Positions 55,883-64,000 of a DNA stretch of 64,000 nt are shown piece after piece. The stretch is from positions 434,001-498,000 of the forward strand of contig NZ_JAENHK010000001.1 in assembly GCF_016595215.1 (NCBI RefSeq), read 5' to 3'. A program made the translations under genes and the position numbers. Within the stretch, counting starts at the first letter, position 1, and every line of letters begins with the position of its first letter. The stretch is from Chryseobacterium paridis. Its GTDB lineage: Bacteria; Bacteroidota; Bacteroidia; Flavobacteriales; Weeksellaceae. The notes beneath the pieces were generated by a model. The model was not told the origin of the DNA. It searched no databases and saw only the letters and a program-made list of their open reading frames with translations.

Positions 55883-56114
55883 TTACTTTTTTAAACTAAA
55901 AGGGTTTGAAAATATTTGTAAAAATAAAGCTTTATGATCAAAAGCTCAATGAAACTGTATATTAATTTGAGGTTGTTTCTCGTAAAATTATCCAACATTT
56001 AATCTTATTCCTGTTACACTTACTAAAAAACACACTACAGCTGTGCAGTTATTCTATTTCTTTTCTTCAAAATGTATTACATTTAAAACAACTAACCTAA
56101 TTTACATATATACT

Positions 56115-56303
56115 ATGAAAAATTTAAAAAAGCTTTCAAGAAGTGGTTTAAGATCAATTAATGGTGGCGGTTATGTATCCTGCCCTATGCCAAGCGGAAC
56201 TCCTGCATTATGTCCGGGAACAGTATGTCCACCGGACCCCTGTAAAGCGAGACCATTCTGTTTAAGATCTTCAGAAGATTGTGGCAACCCTGAGCCATTG
56301 TAA
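56115..56303 (+). CDS. Bacteriocin-like double-glycine peptide 1
   Basis: A 62-residue peptide, MKNLKKLSRSGLRSINGGG leader then a Cys- and Pro-rich core containing PALCPGTVCPPDPC. The leader resembles GG-type precursors of flavobacterial bacteriocin-like peptides. No transporter or modification gene is adjacent. A strong terminator follows. The ATG used is the one just before the leader; a longer frame is unlikely. Confidence 0.8.
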   Translation: MKNLKKLSRSGLRSINGGGYVSCPMPSGTPALCPGTVCPPDPCKARPFCLRSSEDCGNPEPL

Positions 56304-56330
56304 ACTTCTTAATTTCTCAGTAAGAAAAAA

Positions 56331-56362
56331 GAGCTGTATTTTTTAATACAGCTCTCTTTTTG
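56331..56362 (+). terminator. Hairpin terminator after peptide 1
   Basis: GAGCTGTATT (56331-56340) and AATACAGCTC (56345-56354) pair perfectly around TTTT and are followed by a T-rich run. Confidence 0.85.
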
Positions 56363-56545
56363 TAACTCCCTTTTCAGTACAATCGAAAATTATTTGAATA
56401 AGTTCATTTCATTATGCATAATTACAAATAACCATCATTAGATTACACTTATAAAGATTATGAATACGCTTATCAATTTGTCCTATTATGACCAAGTGCT
56501 TTACAATACATTTGGATTATTAAAACCAATGTAAAACATTACGCT

Positions 56546-56728
56546 ATGAAAAATTTTAAGAAAATGTCAAGAATTGCATTGAAATCCATACAAGGAGGAA
56601 ATGTAAACTGTCCGGTACCAGGAAGCAGCGTTCCTGCAATATGCCCGGGAACAAGATGTCCCGCAAACCCTTGTACTGCTCTCAACTGCATCGTTCCGGC
56701 TTCATGTGCTCCCAACGGTGGATTTTAA
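56546..56728 (+). CDS. Bacteriocin-like double-glycine peptide 2
   Basis: A 60-residue paralogue of the peptide at 56115: leader MKNFKKMSRIALKSIQGG, core with PAICPGTRCPANPC. The shared spacing PAxCPGTxCPxxPC points to a conserved disulfide or modification pattern. It has its own promoter region and terminator, so the two are a tandem duplication with separate expression. Confidence 0.8.
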   Translation: MKNFKKMSRIALKSIQGGNVNCPVPGSSVPAICPGTRCPANPCTALNCIVPASCAPNGGF

Positions 56729-56729
56729 T

Positions 56730-56762
56730 AAAAAAGGAGTATTTTTTAATACTCCTTTTTTA
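56730..56762. terminator. Bidirectional hairpin terminator
   Basis: AAAAAGGAGTATT and AATACTCCTTTTT pair around TTTT between peptide 2 and the convergent M1 peptidase gene. Confidence 0.85.
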
Positions 56763-56769
56763 TTTATTT

Positions 56770-58614
56770 TTATTTGACTTCAACAAAATTATCTTTCATA
56801 TTTACATCAGCTAATCTCTGACTAAAGTCAATTCCTAACAACTGCAATTGAGATTGGGTATATGGAATTGTCAAGGTATATTCTTTCTGTGTCCAAGGCC
56901 AATAGTTCTCTGTTTTGAAATCGCCATACTCATCTTTCTGTTTCCATGTATGTGTAAGATTCGTAGGAATCTGATAAGTGACGATCTTTTTATCTTTGGT
57001 CAATATACTGAAGTCAATTGGCATAGGAACCTGTCCGTTATTGATAAGAGTAATAGTTGTGGACTTAGCATCATATTTCACGTCTTTAATTCCGTAATCA
57101 ATTGTTTTTGTTGTATTGATCCAGTAATGATGAAACCATTTCAGATCCATTCCGGAAACTTTTTGTGCGATATGCAGAAAATCTCTATCTGTTGGATGCT
57201 TTAAACTCCAGGTATTAAAATACTGCTTCAGAATTTCTGATAGATTTTCTTCACCAACGATGTATCCTAATTCCACCAAAAATAATTCTCCTTTTATATA
57301 AGAAGCATACGTGTACGATGTACCATTATCATGGTGATCTCCTAGCCAAACAGCAGGTTCTTCTATCCCTTTTTTCACAAAGTTTCTGTAAGCCTCCAGT
57401 CTTTCAACGAAAGGATTTGGAAGTTTATCTTTAGGAGGAAATAACTGATTCATCACATAACCTTCCGCGTAGCTCGTAAATCCTTCATCCATCCAAGGAC
57501 GTACCGATTCATTAGTTGCCAGCATTTGCTGATACCATGAATGTGATCCTTCATGCGCCATCAACCCCATTAAGTCTTCCATACTTTTTGACTCACCTAA
57601 AATCATCGTGCACATTCCGTATTCCATTCCTCCATCACCTCCTTGGATAAAGGCATATGTAGGATAAGCATATTTTCCAAAGTGAGAATTCATGATTTGG
57701 AAATATTTGGTTACATAAGGTTGAGCCTCTTCCCAAACTTTCGTTTTATCATTTTTTTGATAAACCAGATAAACTTTTGGTCCATCAGGAACATCAAAAC
57801 TTTTAACAATGTAATCTCTATCGGCACTCCACGCGAAATCTAAAATATTCTTAGCTGTCCATTTCCAGGTAGCCTTTTTATTCTTTTCAGCCTTAATGTT
57901 GGCGTTGGCATCATAACCTTTAACTTCTTTCGGGTTCTCCAAAATTCCTCCGGCTCCAATTACATAATCTTTATCAATTTTAATGGTAACATCAAAATCT
58001 GAGAATGGTGCATGAAATTCTCTTCCTATATAATCGAAGGTAGCCCATCCGTCATAATCGTATTCAGAAATTTTCGGGTACCATTGGGTCATGGTCATAT
58101 CTACTCCTTCTCTATTATTTCTACCACTTCTTCTGATCTGCTGTGGAATCACTGCATCCCATTCCATTGTAAAAGATGTAGTAGAATTCGGTTTAATGGA
58201 TTCATTTAGATACACCTTCATAATTGTCTCCTGAACCTCAAACTTCAGATCTTTCCCATTCTGTTTGATCCAGTGTATATTTTGCGCTCCTTCCTGATCT
58301 TTAGGAATAGAAGCTAATCTTGAAATTCCGTCTTTCTGCAATCTTGAATCACCATTTTTACCTTGACTGGCAACTCTTTGATCCATCATTGAGTTGGGTT
58401 TAAAGGCGTTCCAATATAAATGGAAATACACCACATTCAGCTCATCCGGTGAGTTATTCGTGTATTGTAATGTTTGATTTCCCTGGTAAGTAAATTTTTC
58501 TGCATTAACATCAATATCCATTTTGTACTTCGCAGCCTGCTGATAATAAGGATTTTGCTGCGCCTGAAATTGTGAAATGATAAACGCAAAAATGATTGCA
58601 ATCGACTTTTTCAT
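56770..58614 (-). CDS. M1 family aminopeptidase
   Basis: A 614-residue exported zinc aminopeptidase with signal peptide (AFIISQFQAQ). HEGSHSWYQ (near residue 355) is the HExxH motif, with the third ligand in WMDEGFTSYAE; GGMEYGMCTMI is the exopeptidase GxMEN-like motif, here GGMEY. It likely trims peptides in the periplasm or outside. It is followed on the same strand, upstream, by no close partner. Confidence 0.92.
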   Translation of the reverse strand: MKKSIAIIFAFIISQFQAQQNPYYQQAAKYKMDIDVNAEKFTYQGNQTLQYTNNSPDELNVVYFHLYWNAFKPNSMMDQRVASQGKNGDSRLQKDGISRLASIPKDQEGAQNIHWIKQNGKDLKFEVQETIMKVYLNESIKPNSTTSFTMEWDAVIPQQIRRSGRNNREGVDMTMTQWYPKISEYDYDGWATFDYIGREFHAPFSDFDVTIKIDKDYVIGAGGILENPKEVKGYDANANIKAEKNKKATWKWTAKNILDFAWSADRDYIVKSFDVPDGPKVYLVYQKNDKTKVWEEAQPYVTKYFQIMNSHFGKYAYPTYAFIQGGDGGMEYGMCTMILGESKSMEDLMGLMAHEGSHSWYQQMLATNESVRPWMDEGFTSYAEGYVMNQLFPPKDKLPNPFVERLEAYRNFVKKGIEEPAVWLGDHHDNGTSYTYASYIKGELFLVELGYIVGEENLSEILKQYFNTWSLKHPTDRDFLHIAQKVSGMDLKWFHHYWINTTKTIDYGIKDVKYDAKSTTITLINNGQVPMPIDFSILTKDKKIVTYQIPTNLTHTWKQKDEYGDFKTENYWPWTQKEYTLTIPYTQSQLQLLGIDFSQRLADVNMKDNFVEVK

Positions 58615-58752
58615 TTAAAATTTATTTTTTTTAAAGGTAGTTAAATTATCCAAGACCCTCAACAATGTGGGGTATGTTGAGGTTTGTACGATCTAATCCG
58701 GCTACAGATCATTCAAATGATTCCTCATAAAATCTACAAGAGATTAAAAAAT

Positions 58753-59226
58753 CTATGATTGTGAATTCAATAATTTTCTGATGAGGGTAATCTGGCCCAA
58801 ATGATAATAACTATGTTCAATCATCCCATCTATATTTCTTCTGTAAGTTTCATATTTCTCATCCACAAAAACTTCATCCAATTGAGCATCCGGTATCTGT
58901 TCAAGTAATGTAGCAAACTTTTCAGAATCCATCCACAATTTATCCAGCAAATCTTCCCACTGCTTTTGTGAGTCAATAGGAGGAAGATCAAAACTGTATT
59001 TATCTTTTATTTCAAGGTCACCCCCTTCAAATACATTGACAATCCCTGCAATATAATAATCAATATGAAAAGTTAAAGCAGCAATCGTATTCAAGGAACT
59101 AACCTTTGTCGTAGCCTGCTCCCAGGTTACATTCGAAAGCTGATCTTTAAAATTGGTATTGGCGATCCAAAAACCATCAAGCAGAACTTCTCTGAATCTT
59201 TTTGATAATTGCGTAGCTGAACTCAT
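58753..59226 (-). CDS. DinB/DUF1572 family protein
   Basis: A 157-residue four-helix-bundle protein of the DinB superfamily. TFHIDYYIAG and MIEHSYYHLGQITLIRK supply the His residues that bind metal in this fold. Members include thiol-dependent transferases and many of unknown role. It stands alone. Confidence 0.85.
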   Translation of the reverse strand: MSSATQLSKRFREVLLDGFWIANTNFKDQLSNVTWEQATTKVSSLNTIAALTFHIDYYIAGIVNVFEGGDLEIKDKYSFDLPPIDSQKQWEDLLDKLWMDSEKFATLLEQIPDAQLDEVFVDEKYETYRRNIDGMIEHSYYHLGQITLIRKLLNSQS

Positions 59227-59311
59227 TGTTTTAATTTTATTTTCCTAAAGATAATAATTTGGATTTTTTAAACTCTCGCTGATTTAGCAAATCTTTTTCA
59301 AACCACCAATA

Positions 59312-59391
59312 ACACAAATGCTTACACAATTTTAAGCACAAATATATTCGTGTTATTTGTGAAAAAATATTAGTGCCATTCGTGTTTAAAA
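59312..59391. repeat. Short intergenic repeat-like segment
   Basis: AATAACACAAATG near 59309 is inversely related to ATTCGTGTTATTTGTG near 59347, and AGTGCCATTCGTG follows. I recall such tracts as common in flavobacterial intergenic DNA. The rest of the gap to 59447 holds a hairpin near 59398-59428 with a stem AAGCCT/AGGCTT, the likely terminator of the gene at 59447. Confidence 0.45.
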
Positions 59392-59446
59392 CATAAAAAA
59401 GCCTCAAGTTTTTATACTCAAGGCTTATATCTAATATAAAATAAGA

Positions 59447-61138
59447 TTATTTTTTTGCAGAAACTTCTTTCTTTCCACTTTGTAAAATCTTTTCAAGGAT
59501 CTTTAAAGTAATCAGATAGGTTGGCTTTACGCCTGTAAGACCTAGCCCTCCTGAAGAAAGTGTACTTCCTGTTTCCAGTGGGTTATCCGAAGCGTAATAA
59601 GCATAACACACAAATAAGTCCGGCGCAATATGATGTCTTATTTTAGATGCCACCTGAATCGCTTTTTGATAATGCGCCCCTTCCATTTCAAGACCTATTG
59701 CCTTCCATGAAGTATTCATGAAATAAGAAAGAATGTCCCTATTTTGAAGTGAAGTTCCCAAAACGGTAATCATTGTACCTTCGAAAGCTTTCAGCTCATC
59801 ATCCTTAAAATCTTCCAATTTTAAAGCATTTTCAAAAGGGTAGTTATCAGCCGTTCCTTCAAAAATATGAGATGTAGGAATCATAATATCTCCTTTTTCT
59901 CCACTAAGAATTCCCGCTTTCCCCATAATGGAAACAGATTTCACTTTCATCATATAGACTTCTCCTTTATGTTCGAAAGGTCTTAAAAGTTCATCCATTA
60001 CCTCATAAGCCTGCTCTCCGAATGCATAATCAAAGACCATGATCACATCGTCTCCTGAATATTTAGTATTTCCGAAAGGTGTATTTTTAAGATCCGTTTT
60101 GCTTAGGTCAATGATCTGAACGTCTATATTACTTCCACTTTTGTCATCAATATAGATTAATCCTTGATCAGCAGCATATTTTGAAACTTTATCCCGAAGG
60201 TCTTTTTTATCAGAAATATCACCATATAACTTATAGTCAACTTCCTTATGATCTTTTTTCTTTAATGCATCATTGGCATACAGCATATTTTTTACGGAGT
60301 GCATATTCGCAGAAATAATATGCAGCGGACGCATATGAAGATCGTTTTCAAATAAAACTTCTTTTACTTTATTGGCCCATTTTTCACCAAAATAATGGTG
60401 TCCTACTCTTTCCTTTAATATAGCACTGAAATGAATTTCTCTTTCTCTGCTTTGTTTAGCATCGTCCAAACTTACTTTTCCTAAATTATAGATGATCTTA
60501 AATAAACGGTCAGGATTTTCATCATCTCCAAAAGTATTGTAAGCTCTTAAGGTCTCTTCGAAAGTTCTTCCTATTAAAGAAGAAAGATGAATAAGTGCTA
60601 CTTCTTTTTCTTTTCTGCTGAATTTCTTTTCTCCTTTTACTACCTCTTCGATAATTTTAAAAGCTCGTGTTGGCTTCCAGTTTTCATCCTGAATGAAAGC
60701 CAGGTTACGGATCTTGTCCGCTTCTATAAATAAGAATGTTAAGTGAGTAAGAATATCATAGATCTCTGAACGCCCCAAAAGAACCTCGATATTCATCTGG
60801 TGTTCATCAATTCTATAACAGTTTCTTCTTCTCTTTTTAGGAACAATAGGTTCGAAACTTCCTTTATCAAAACCCTCATCTGATGTAAGATGAATAAAAG
60901 CACATTCCTCAATTCCTTCAGGAAGTCTGTCCAAAACATACATCAAACCATCAAGCTCCAGTTTATTAGGAACATTCATGGTACCATAAATCTCAGGGTT
61001 GATTGTTTTTAACAAACTTCTTATACTTTCTCCTGAAACACCACCTGGCTTGAAAAATCCTCTATAAAATAAATGTCTCATAGAGATGTATAATCTTTCA
61101 ATAGCCTCTGTTGTCTCTCTTGCTCTAGAATTTGTCAT
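59447..61138 (-). CDS. DUF6909-like protein with nucleoside phosphorylase-like C-terminus
   Basis: A 563-residue cytoplasmic protein conserved in Flavobacteriia and, as I recall, classed as DUF6909. The N-terminal half is helical; the C-terminal half includes MIPTSHIFEGTADNYPF and IGLEMEGAHYQKAI, which resembles the purine nucleoside phosphorylase/MTAN EMEG signature. It is divergent from the glutamine synthetase gene. The ATG before TNSRARE was chosen as the likely start. Confidence 0.75.
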   Translation of the reverse strand: MTNSRARETTEAIERLYISMRHLFYRGFFKPGGVSGESIRSLLKTINPEIYGTMNVPNKLELDGLMYVLDRLPEGIEECAFIHLTSDEGFDKGSFEPIVPKKRRRNCYRIDEHQMNIEVLLGRSEIYDILTHLTFLFIEADKIRNLAFIQDENWKPTRAFKIIEEVVKGEKKFSRKEKEVALIHLSSLIGRTFEETLRAYNTFGDDENPDRLFKIIYNLGKVSLDDAKQSREREIHFSAILKERVGHHYFGEKWANKVKEVLFENDLHMRPLHIISANMHSVKNMLYANDALKKKDHKEVDYKLYGDISDKKDLRDKVSKYAADQGLIYIDDKSGSNIDVQIIDLSKTDLKNTPFGNTKYSGDDVIMVFDYAFGEQAYEVMDELLRPFEHKGEVYMMKVKSVSIMGKAGILSGEKGDIMIPTSHIFEGTADNYPFENALKLEDFKDDELKAFEGTMITVLGTSLQNRDILSYFMNTSWKAIGLEMEGAHYQKAIQVASKIRHHIAPDLFVCYAYYASDNPLETGSTLSSGGLGLTGVKPTYLITLKILEKILQSGKKEVSAKK

Positions 61139-61346
61139 AAAATAAATTTCACACAAATATACAAAATCTCCACCCAACTTATTTTAACTATCTTTTAATA
61201 AGGAGTTTAAAATTTGGATATTTTTTGTACATTTCCAATATAGAATATATTCATGGGTTCAAGCCCTGAACTTTGATCCCTTTTGAGACATCCCTGTCCA
61301 AAAAAAATTAAATTCTCAATTAAAATTCATAAATTTTCAACAACAC

Positions 61347-61399
61347 CCCTAAAATTTTTAGGGCTAAAGTATTTTGAATTCATTTTTTTTGTAAATTTG
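61347..61399 (+). promoter_or_regulatory. glnA promoter with palindrome
   Basis: CCCTAAAA (61347-61354) and TTTTAGGG (61356-61363) form a perfect palindrome around one T. Twenty-eight bases downstream is a TAAATTTG -7 box (61392-61399), and the ATG follows after 22 bases. The palindrome is a candidate operator. Confidence 0.55.
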
Positions 61400-61421
61400 C
61401 CCTGTAAAAATTAACCCTATT

Positions 61422-63617
61422 ATGTCAACTTTAAGATTCAAAGCGTTAGAAACATTACCATTTAAGGACTTTAGAAAAGATAATTCTATTGAAGTTCCTG
61501 CAAAATTGTCTGAGCTATTCTGTCTAAATGTTTTCTCTGAGGAAACAATGAGAGAATATTTAACGAAAGAAGCATTCAATTCTATTATGGATGCTATCAA
61601 GAAAGGAACTAAAATCCAGAGACATATTGCAGATCAGGTAGCAGTAGCTATGAAAGATTGGGCAATGAGCAAAGGGGCAACACACTACACTCACTGGTTT
61701 CAGCCTTTAACAGGTACAACTGCTGAAAAGCACGATTCTTTTTTCACACCGATTGAAGGCGGAAGAGCTATTGAAAGATTCAGTGGAAACTTACTTATCC
61801 AACAAGAGCCGGATGCTTCTTCTTTCCCGAACGGAGGAATCAGAAACACTTTTGAGGCAAGAGGTTATACGGCTTGGGATCCAACATCTCCAGCTTTCAT
61901 TATGGGAACTACACTTTGTATTCCTTCGATCTTTATTTCTTATACAGGAGAAACACTAGATTATAAAGCTCCACTTTTAAGAGCTCTAAACGCTGTGGAT
62001 GAAGCTGCAACAAACGTAATGCAGTATTTTGACAAAAACGTAACAAAAGTAACTCCTACATTAGGATGGGAGCAAGAATATTTTTTAGTGGATTCAGCAC
62101 TATACCAATCGCGTCCGGACTTGGTATTGACAGGTAAAACTTTATTGGGTCACTCACCTGCAAAAGGACAGCAGCTGGATGACCACTATTTCGGATCTAT
62201 CCCAACGAGAGTAATGAACTTCATGAAAGAGTTGGAAATAGAATGTATGAAATTGGGAATCCCTGTAACGACAAGACACAACGAGGTAGCCCCTAACCAA
62301 TTTGAGTTGGCTCCAATGTTTGAAGAAGTAAACGTTGCAGTAGACCACAACTCTTTATTGATGGATATCATGGCAAGAGTTGCTCACAAGCACCACTTCC
62401 ATATCTTATTCCACGAGAAGCCATTCGCAGGAGTAAACGGAAGCGGAAAACACAATAACTGGTCTTTGGCAACAGATACAGGAGAAAACCTATTGAGCCC
62501 AGGGAAAAACCCTAAGAAAAATTTACAGTTCTTAACATTCTTCGTTAACACGATCAAAGCAGTTCACGAATATGCTGACCTTTTAAGAGCAAGTATTGCT
62601 TCTGCAAGTAACGATCACAGATTAGGTGCTAATGAAGCTCCGCCAGCAATTATTTCTGTATTTATTGGAAGTCAGCTGTTCAGAGTTTTAGAAGAATTGG
62701 AGAAAGTAACAAACGGAAAATTATCTCCTGAAGAAAAAACAGAATTAAAATTAAATGTAGTTGGAAAAATTCCTGAAATCCTACTAGATAATACGGATAG
62801 AAACAGAACGTCTCCATTTGCATTTACTGGAAATAAATTTGAGATCAGAGCAGTAGGATCTTCTGCAAACTGTGCAGAATCTATGACCGTAATGAACACG
62901 ATCGCTGCAAAACAATTAAATGACTTCAAAAAAGAAGTTGATGCACTTATCGAAACAGGATTGAAGAAAGATGAAGCGATCTTCAATGTGTTAAGAGAAT
63001 ACATCAAGCAGTGTAAAAACATTATGTTTGAAGGGGATGGATATTCTGATGACTGGGCAAAAGAAGCTAAAAAGAGAGGTCTGAACAACTTGAAGACAAC
63101 TCCGGAAGCTCTTAAACAGGAGATGGATAAAAAGTTCCTTGCATTATATGAAGAAATAGGAGTATTCACTCACAGAGAAGTAGAAGCAAGAAACGAGATC
63201 AAACTTGAAAAATATTCTACAGTTATCGATATTGAAGCACGAGTTCTAAGCGATATCGCCAGAAACCACATCATTCCTTCTGCATTGAAATATCAAAATA
63301 GATTAATTGAGAATGTAAAAGGTCTTAAAGAAATCTTCGGAGATAAAGAATTCAAAACATTAGCGAAAGAGCAAATGAGTCTGATCAGCCACATTTCTGA
63401 AAACGTTTCTATAATCAAATTGGGAGTTGAAGCTCTAATCAAAGCAAGAGAAGCTGCAAAAGCAGTATCAAACAGCCAAAAGCAAGCAGAAGACTATTGT
63501 AATAAAGTAATCCCTTTATTTGAAGGAATCAGAGAAGCTTCTGACAATCTTGAAATGATGGTGGATGATGAGCTTTGGCCAATGACAAAATACAGAGAAA
63601 TGTTATTTACAAAGTAA
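61422..63617 (+). CDS. glnA: Glutamine synthetase type III
   Basis: A 731-residue GSIII, the large form common in Bacteroidota, which makes glutamine from glutamate, ammonia and ATP. THYTHWFQPLTG and the GGRAIERFSGNLLIQQEPDAS region match GSIII; EVAPNQFELAPMFEE supplies metal-binding Glu, and NGSGKHNNWS and NDHRLGANEAPPAI the nucleotide and substrate parts. The length is normal. A hairpin terminator follows, and the response regulator begins 140 bases later. Confidence 0.95.
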   Translation: MSTLRFKALETLPFKDFRKDNSIEVPAKLSELFCLNVFSEETMREYLTKEAFNSIMDAIKKGTKIQRHIADQVAVAMKDWAMSKGATHYTHWFQPLTGTTAEKHDSFFTPIEGGRAIERFSGNLLIQQEPDASSFPNGGIRNTFEARGYTAWDPTSPAFIMGTTLCIPSIFISYTGETLDYKAPLLRALNAVDEAATNVMQYFDKNVTKVTPTLGWEQEYFLVDSALYQSRPDLVLTGKTLLGHSPAKGQQLDDHYFGSIPTRVMNFMKELEIECMKLGIPVTTRHNEVAPNQFELAPMFEEVNVAVDHNSLLMDIMARVAHKHHFHILFHEKPFAGVNGSGKHNNWSLATDTGENLLSPGKNPKKNLQFLTFFVNTIKAVHEYADLLRASIASASNDHRLGANEAPPAIISVFIGSQLFRVLEELEKVTNGKLSPEEKTELKLNVVGKIPEILLDNTDRNRTSPFAFTGNKFEIRAVGSSANCAESMTVMNTIAAKQLNDFKKEVDALIETGLKKDEAIFNVLREYIKQCKNIMFEGDGYSDDWAKEAKKRGLNNLKTTPEALKQEMDKKFLALYEEIGVFTHREVEARNEIKLEKYSTVIDIEARVLSDIARNHIIPSALKYQNRLIENVKGLKEIFGDKEFKTLAKEQMSLISHISENVSIIKLGVEALIKAREAAKAVSNSQKQAEDYCNKVIPLFEGIREASDNLEMMVDDELWPMTKYREMLFTK

Positions 63618-63640
63618 CATTTGTATAGTCCATATTAGTG

Positions 63641-63670
63641 AAACTCCTCGATGTATTCGGGGAGTTTTTT
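63641..63670 (+). terminator. Hairpin terminator of glnA
   Basis: AAACTCCTCG (63641-63650) pairs with CGGGGAGTTT (from 63658) around a short loop, followed by T residues. Confidence 0.8.
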
Positions 63671-63743
63671 ATTATATTTAAATTAATTTCATTCTCAAAA
63701 CCAATAATTTACACAACTTCAAAATTCGTATAAAATTTAGATT

Positions 63744-63751
63744 TAACTTTG
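63744..63751 (+). promoter_or_regulatory. -7 box before response regulator
   Basis: TAACTTTG matches TAnnTTTG and ends six bases before the ATG, so the mRNA leader would be very short or absent. Confidence 0.5.
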
Positions 63752-63757
63752 TACCTC

Positions 63758-64000
63758 ATGAAAATCCTGATCATCGAAGATAATAGAGAACTTGCCCAGA
63801 GCATGGGATATTATCTTGAAGAAGAGCATTATATCTGCGAGTGTGCATATAATTACAATGAAGCTTTGGAACGCCTGAGCTTCAATACTTATGATTGTAT
63901 ATTACTGGACATTATGCTTCCGGATGGCAACGGCTTACATCTTCTTAACCATATCAAAAATGAAAAGATCAATAGCGGTGTATTAATTATATCTGCCAAA
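63758..64000 (+). CDS. Response regulator, OmpR type (3' truncated by window end)
   Basis: Only the first 81 codons are visible, all within the receiver domain. MKILIIEDNRELAQS opens with the acidic pair, LLDIMLPDGNG contains the phosphoacceptor Asp (near residue 51), and IISAK the conserved Ser/Thr and Lys. The DNA-binding domain lies beyond the window; OmpR-type is inferred from the receiver and genus pattern. A sensor kinase gene probably follows. Confidence 0.85.
   Translation, partial: MKILIIEDNRELAQSMGYYLEEEHYICECAYNYNEALERLSFNTYDCILLDIMLPDGNGLHLLNHIKNEKINSGVLIISAK

Overview
The window looks like chromosome of a Bacteroidota species of the family Weeksellaceae, most likely Chryseobacterium or a close relative. 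The support is low G+C, Bacteroidota -7 promoter boxes of the form TAnnTTTG with weak Shine-Dalgarno signals, a SusC/SusD pair, a type IX secretion (T9SS) C-terminal sorting domain, a type III glutamine synthetase, and small double-glycine bacteriocin-like peptides. Genus is inferred from family-level resemblance only. I saw no tRNA, rRNA, CRISPR array, insertion sequence or prophage.

Region 1 (1-25.8 kb) is a large polysaccharide utilisation locus, almost all on the minus strand, whose gene content fits high-mannose N-glycans. In transcription order it holds a SusC-like TonB-dependent transporter, a SusD-like lipoprotein, an inner-membrane MFS transporter, a GH130 phosphorylase, a GH92 alpha-mannosidase, a GH125 alpha-1,6-mannosidase, a NagB/PIG-L fusion, an EndoH/F1-type GH18 endoglycosidase with a T9SS signal, a ROK kinase, a second GH92, a PMI-like cupin and a GH97 glucosidase. 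A plus-strand sugar porter, cut by the window edge, converges on it. Upstream of susC lie an AraC regulator and a second, lipoprotein GH18. The susC and lipoprotein GH18 promoters share the same tandem operator with the same spacing. The genes cover release of the glycan, trimming, phosphorolysis of Man-GlcNAc, and processing of GlcNAc and mannose.

Region 2 (25.8-32 kb, plus strand) holds an AraC regulator, an OsmC protein and an HSL-type esterase. A TetR-led operon follows (thiolase, hotdog thioesterase, KAS II) with a perfect palindromic operator in front. Region 3 (32-46.7 kb) is mostly housekeeping: L,D-transpeptidase-like protein, MsrB, PyrD, TruC, glycyl-tRNA synthetase, an M48 peptidase and a serine hydrolase. 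It also carries three intergenic repeat or hairpin elements and a decayed second copy of msrB.

Region 4 (46.9-52.5 kb, plus strand) is the most novel part. Five consecutive transcription units each start with the same 36-bp promoter: an imperfect palindrome ACGWCR-N5-TGNCGY whose first T is exactly 28 bp from the T of a TAnnTTTG box. They encode an M15 endolysin-like peptidase, a patatin-like phospholipase, a DUF2589 protein with two unknown partners, a very acidic 57-residue protein, and a WYL-domain regulator. I infer a self-contained, WYL-controlled regulon with cell-envelope-active enzymes, possibly a stress or defence island.

Region 5 (52.5-64 kb) holds a TonB-C protein, TadA, a GNAT acetyltransferase, CoaX, two paralogous GG-leader Cys-rich peptides, an M1 peptidase, a DinB protein and a DUF6909-like protein. 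The last is divergent from glutamine synthetase III. The start of an OmpR-type response regulator is cut by the window end.
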